This document shows positions 5,718 through 6,353 of a stretch of DNA of 6,353 nt, piece after piece. How positions within the stretch are numbered: position 1 is the first letter of the stretch; every line of letters starts with the position of its first letter. The notes under the pieces were generated by a model, which was not told where the DNA came from, did not search any database, and worked only from the letters and a program-made list of their open reading frames with translations. Made by a program: the position numbers and the translations under genes. The DNA is taken from contig JAISRU010000024.1 of NCBI GenBank assembly GCA_031273515.1, forward strand, positions 1 through 6,353, in the 5' to 3' direction. Source of the stretch: Bacteroidales bacterium. GTDB taxonomy: Bacteria > Bacteroidota > Bacteroidia > Bacteroidales > WCHB1-69.

Positions 5718-5740
5718 GCATATTTTATCAGAAGAAAATA

Positions 5741-6353
5741 ATGAAAGTTCCTGTATCGAATAAGAATAAACTGTCAGACGGAAAGAGAAAGAAAATCAAA
5801 AGAATAGGAATTACTTTACTTGCCGTCGTTTTCTCATTTGTTTCGGCATTGGTAATCATTGCCGGAGTGTTTCAGGATAGAATTGCAGCAATGTTTCTAT
5901 CCCAATTGTATCACTATACCCATGCGGAAATTACACATAGCGATGTGTCGTTTAGCGTGATCCGTAAATTTCCGATGGCGTCGTTGCAGATTAATAATAT
6001 ATGCGTCAATGACATGAAGGATAAAAAATGTCTGTTGCAGGCAGAAAAAATATTCTTACAGTTCAACATGTTCGATCTGCTGCGCAATACTTATATCATT
6101 CGCAAAATAACGCTCTCCAATGCAGACCTCCATCTGATTATTGATAAAGAAGGTCGCAATAATTGGGACATATTCCAACGAAATGATACGCTCCCAATGC
6201 AAAATGTGACGGTGGATTTGCGTGCCATTCAATTAAACGAAGTAAACTTTCTTTTTGAACATCATCGGCAAAAACTGACGGCGTCGGCGTTGATAGATCA
6301 TCTTTCGGCAAAGGGCAATTTCAACGAGCATGTTTTCACTGCCTACATCTCTT
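5741..6353 (+). CDS. AsmA-like membrane-anchored protein (3' end missing)
   Basis: An ATG at 5741, 24 bp after a good -7 box, opens a frame that stays open to the right edge: 204 complete codons of a probably much longer protein. Residues 1-21 are very basic (KRKKIKR just before the membrane segment), 22-44 form one hydrophobic helix, and the rest is predicted to lie in the periplasm. The body fits the N-terminal AsmA region: HAEITHSDVSFSVIRKFPMASLQINN, a FDLLRNTYIIRKITLSNADL block, and IIDKEGRNNWDIFQ, equivalent to the 'D..G..N(W/F)D' signature of the family. AsmA-like proteins are inner-membrane-anchored and linked to outer-membrane biogenesis and lipid transport between the membranes; the specific role here cannot be told. 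There is only a weak purine-rich stretch (AGAAGAAAATA) upstream as a ribosome-binding site. Confidence 0.8.
   Translation, partial: MKVPVSNKNKLSDGKRKKIKRIGITLLAVVFSFVSALVIIAGVFQDRIAAMFLSQLYHYTHAEITHSDVSFSVIRKFPMASLQINNICVNDMKDKKCLLQAEKIFLQFNMFDLLRNTYIIRKITLSNADLHLIIDKEGRNNWDIFQRNDTLPMQNVTVDLRAIQLNEVNFLFEHHRQKLTASALIDHLSAKGNFNEHVFTAYIS

Larger units (their letters stand above)
5425..5740. other. Repeat-rich gap between dxs and the AsmA-like gene
   Basis: This 316-bp stretch has no convincing gene on either strand. In order it holds the end of the GATTAA units, a CGCAG series (5463-5498), AATCCT/AATCTT units (5524-5553), a long hairpin (5570-5595), a GCCC-GAA-GGGC hairpin (5613-5623), the right arm of the 17-bp inverted repeat (5624-5640) and the promoter of the next gene (5695-5717). 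The section 5553-5623 is visibly richer in G and C than its surroundings. Confidence 0.75.

Overview
The window looks like a chromosomal segment from a member of the Bacteroidota, most likely order Bacteroidales. The evidence is a full-length PorX-type response regulator with a PglZ domain (a family tied to the type IX secretion system of this phylum), two promoters with the phylum's TAnnTTTG -7 box, weak or absent Shine-Dalgarno sequences, and moderately AT-rich DNA. I could not assign a genus.

Layout: (1) 2-1375, + strand: the 3' part of hemW (heme chaperone, radical SAM family), then 15 bp later a small MmcQ/YjbR-family gene, probably co-transcribed. (2) 1376-1750: a 375-bp gap between convergent genes, holding a weak terminator-like hairpin, a GC-rich hairpin, a copy of a dispersed repeat and a possible 41-codon ORF on the minus strand. 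(3) 1751-3307, - strand: porX. (4) 3308-3453: the divergent control region between porX and dxs, with a dxs promoter and a 6-bp inverted repeat. (5) 3454-5424, + strand: dxs, the first enzyme of the MEP isoprenoid pathway, with an unusual C-terminal tail. (6) 5425-5740: a 316-bp gap packed with short repeats and hairpins, ending in a promoter. (7) 5741 to the right edge: the 5' part of an AsmA-like membrane-anchored protein gene, cut by the window.

The genes are mostly housekeeping (heme delivery, isoprenoid precursors, envelope biogenesis) plus one signalling regulator of secretion. They do not form one obvious pathway; hemW-mmcQ is the only likely operon, and porX and dxs are divergent.

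I see no new multi-gene system. The most unusual thing is the repeat content: an 18-bp sequence occurs once downstream of porX and once at the 3' end of dxs, each time in the same orientation relative to the upstream gene. At dxs the repeat has entered the reading frame, so that the last 22 residues and the stop codon appear to come from repeat DNA. A 17-bp perfect inverted repeat frames the 285-bp block covering the dxs 3' end and most of the following gap.
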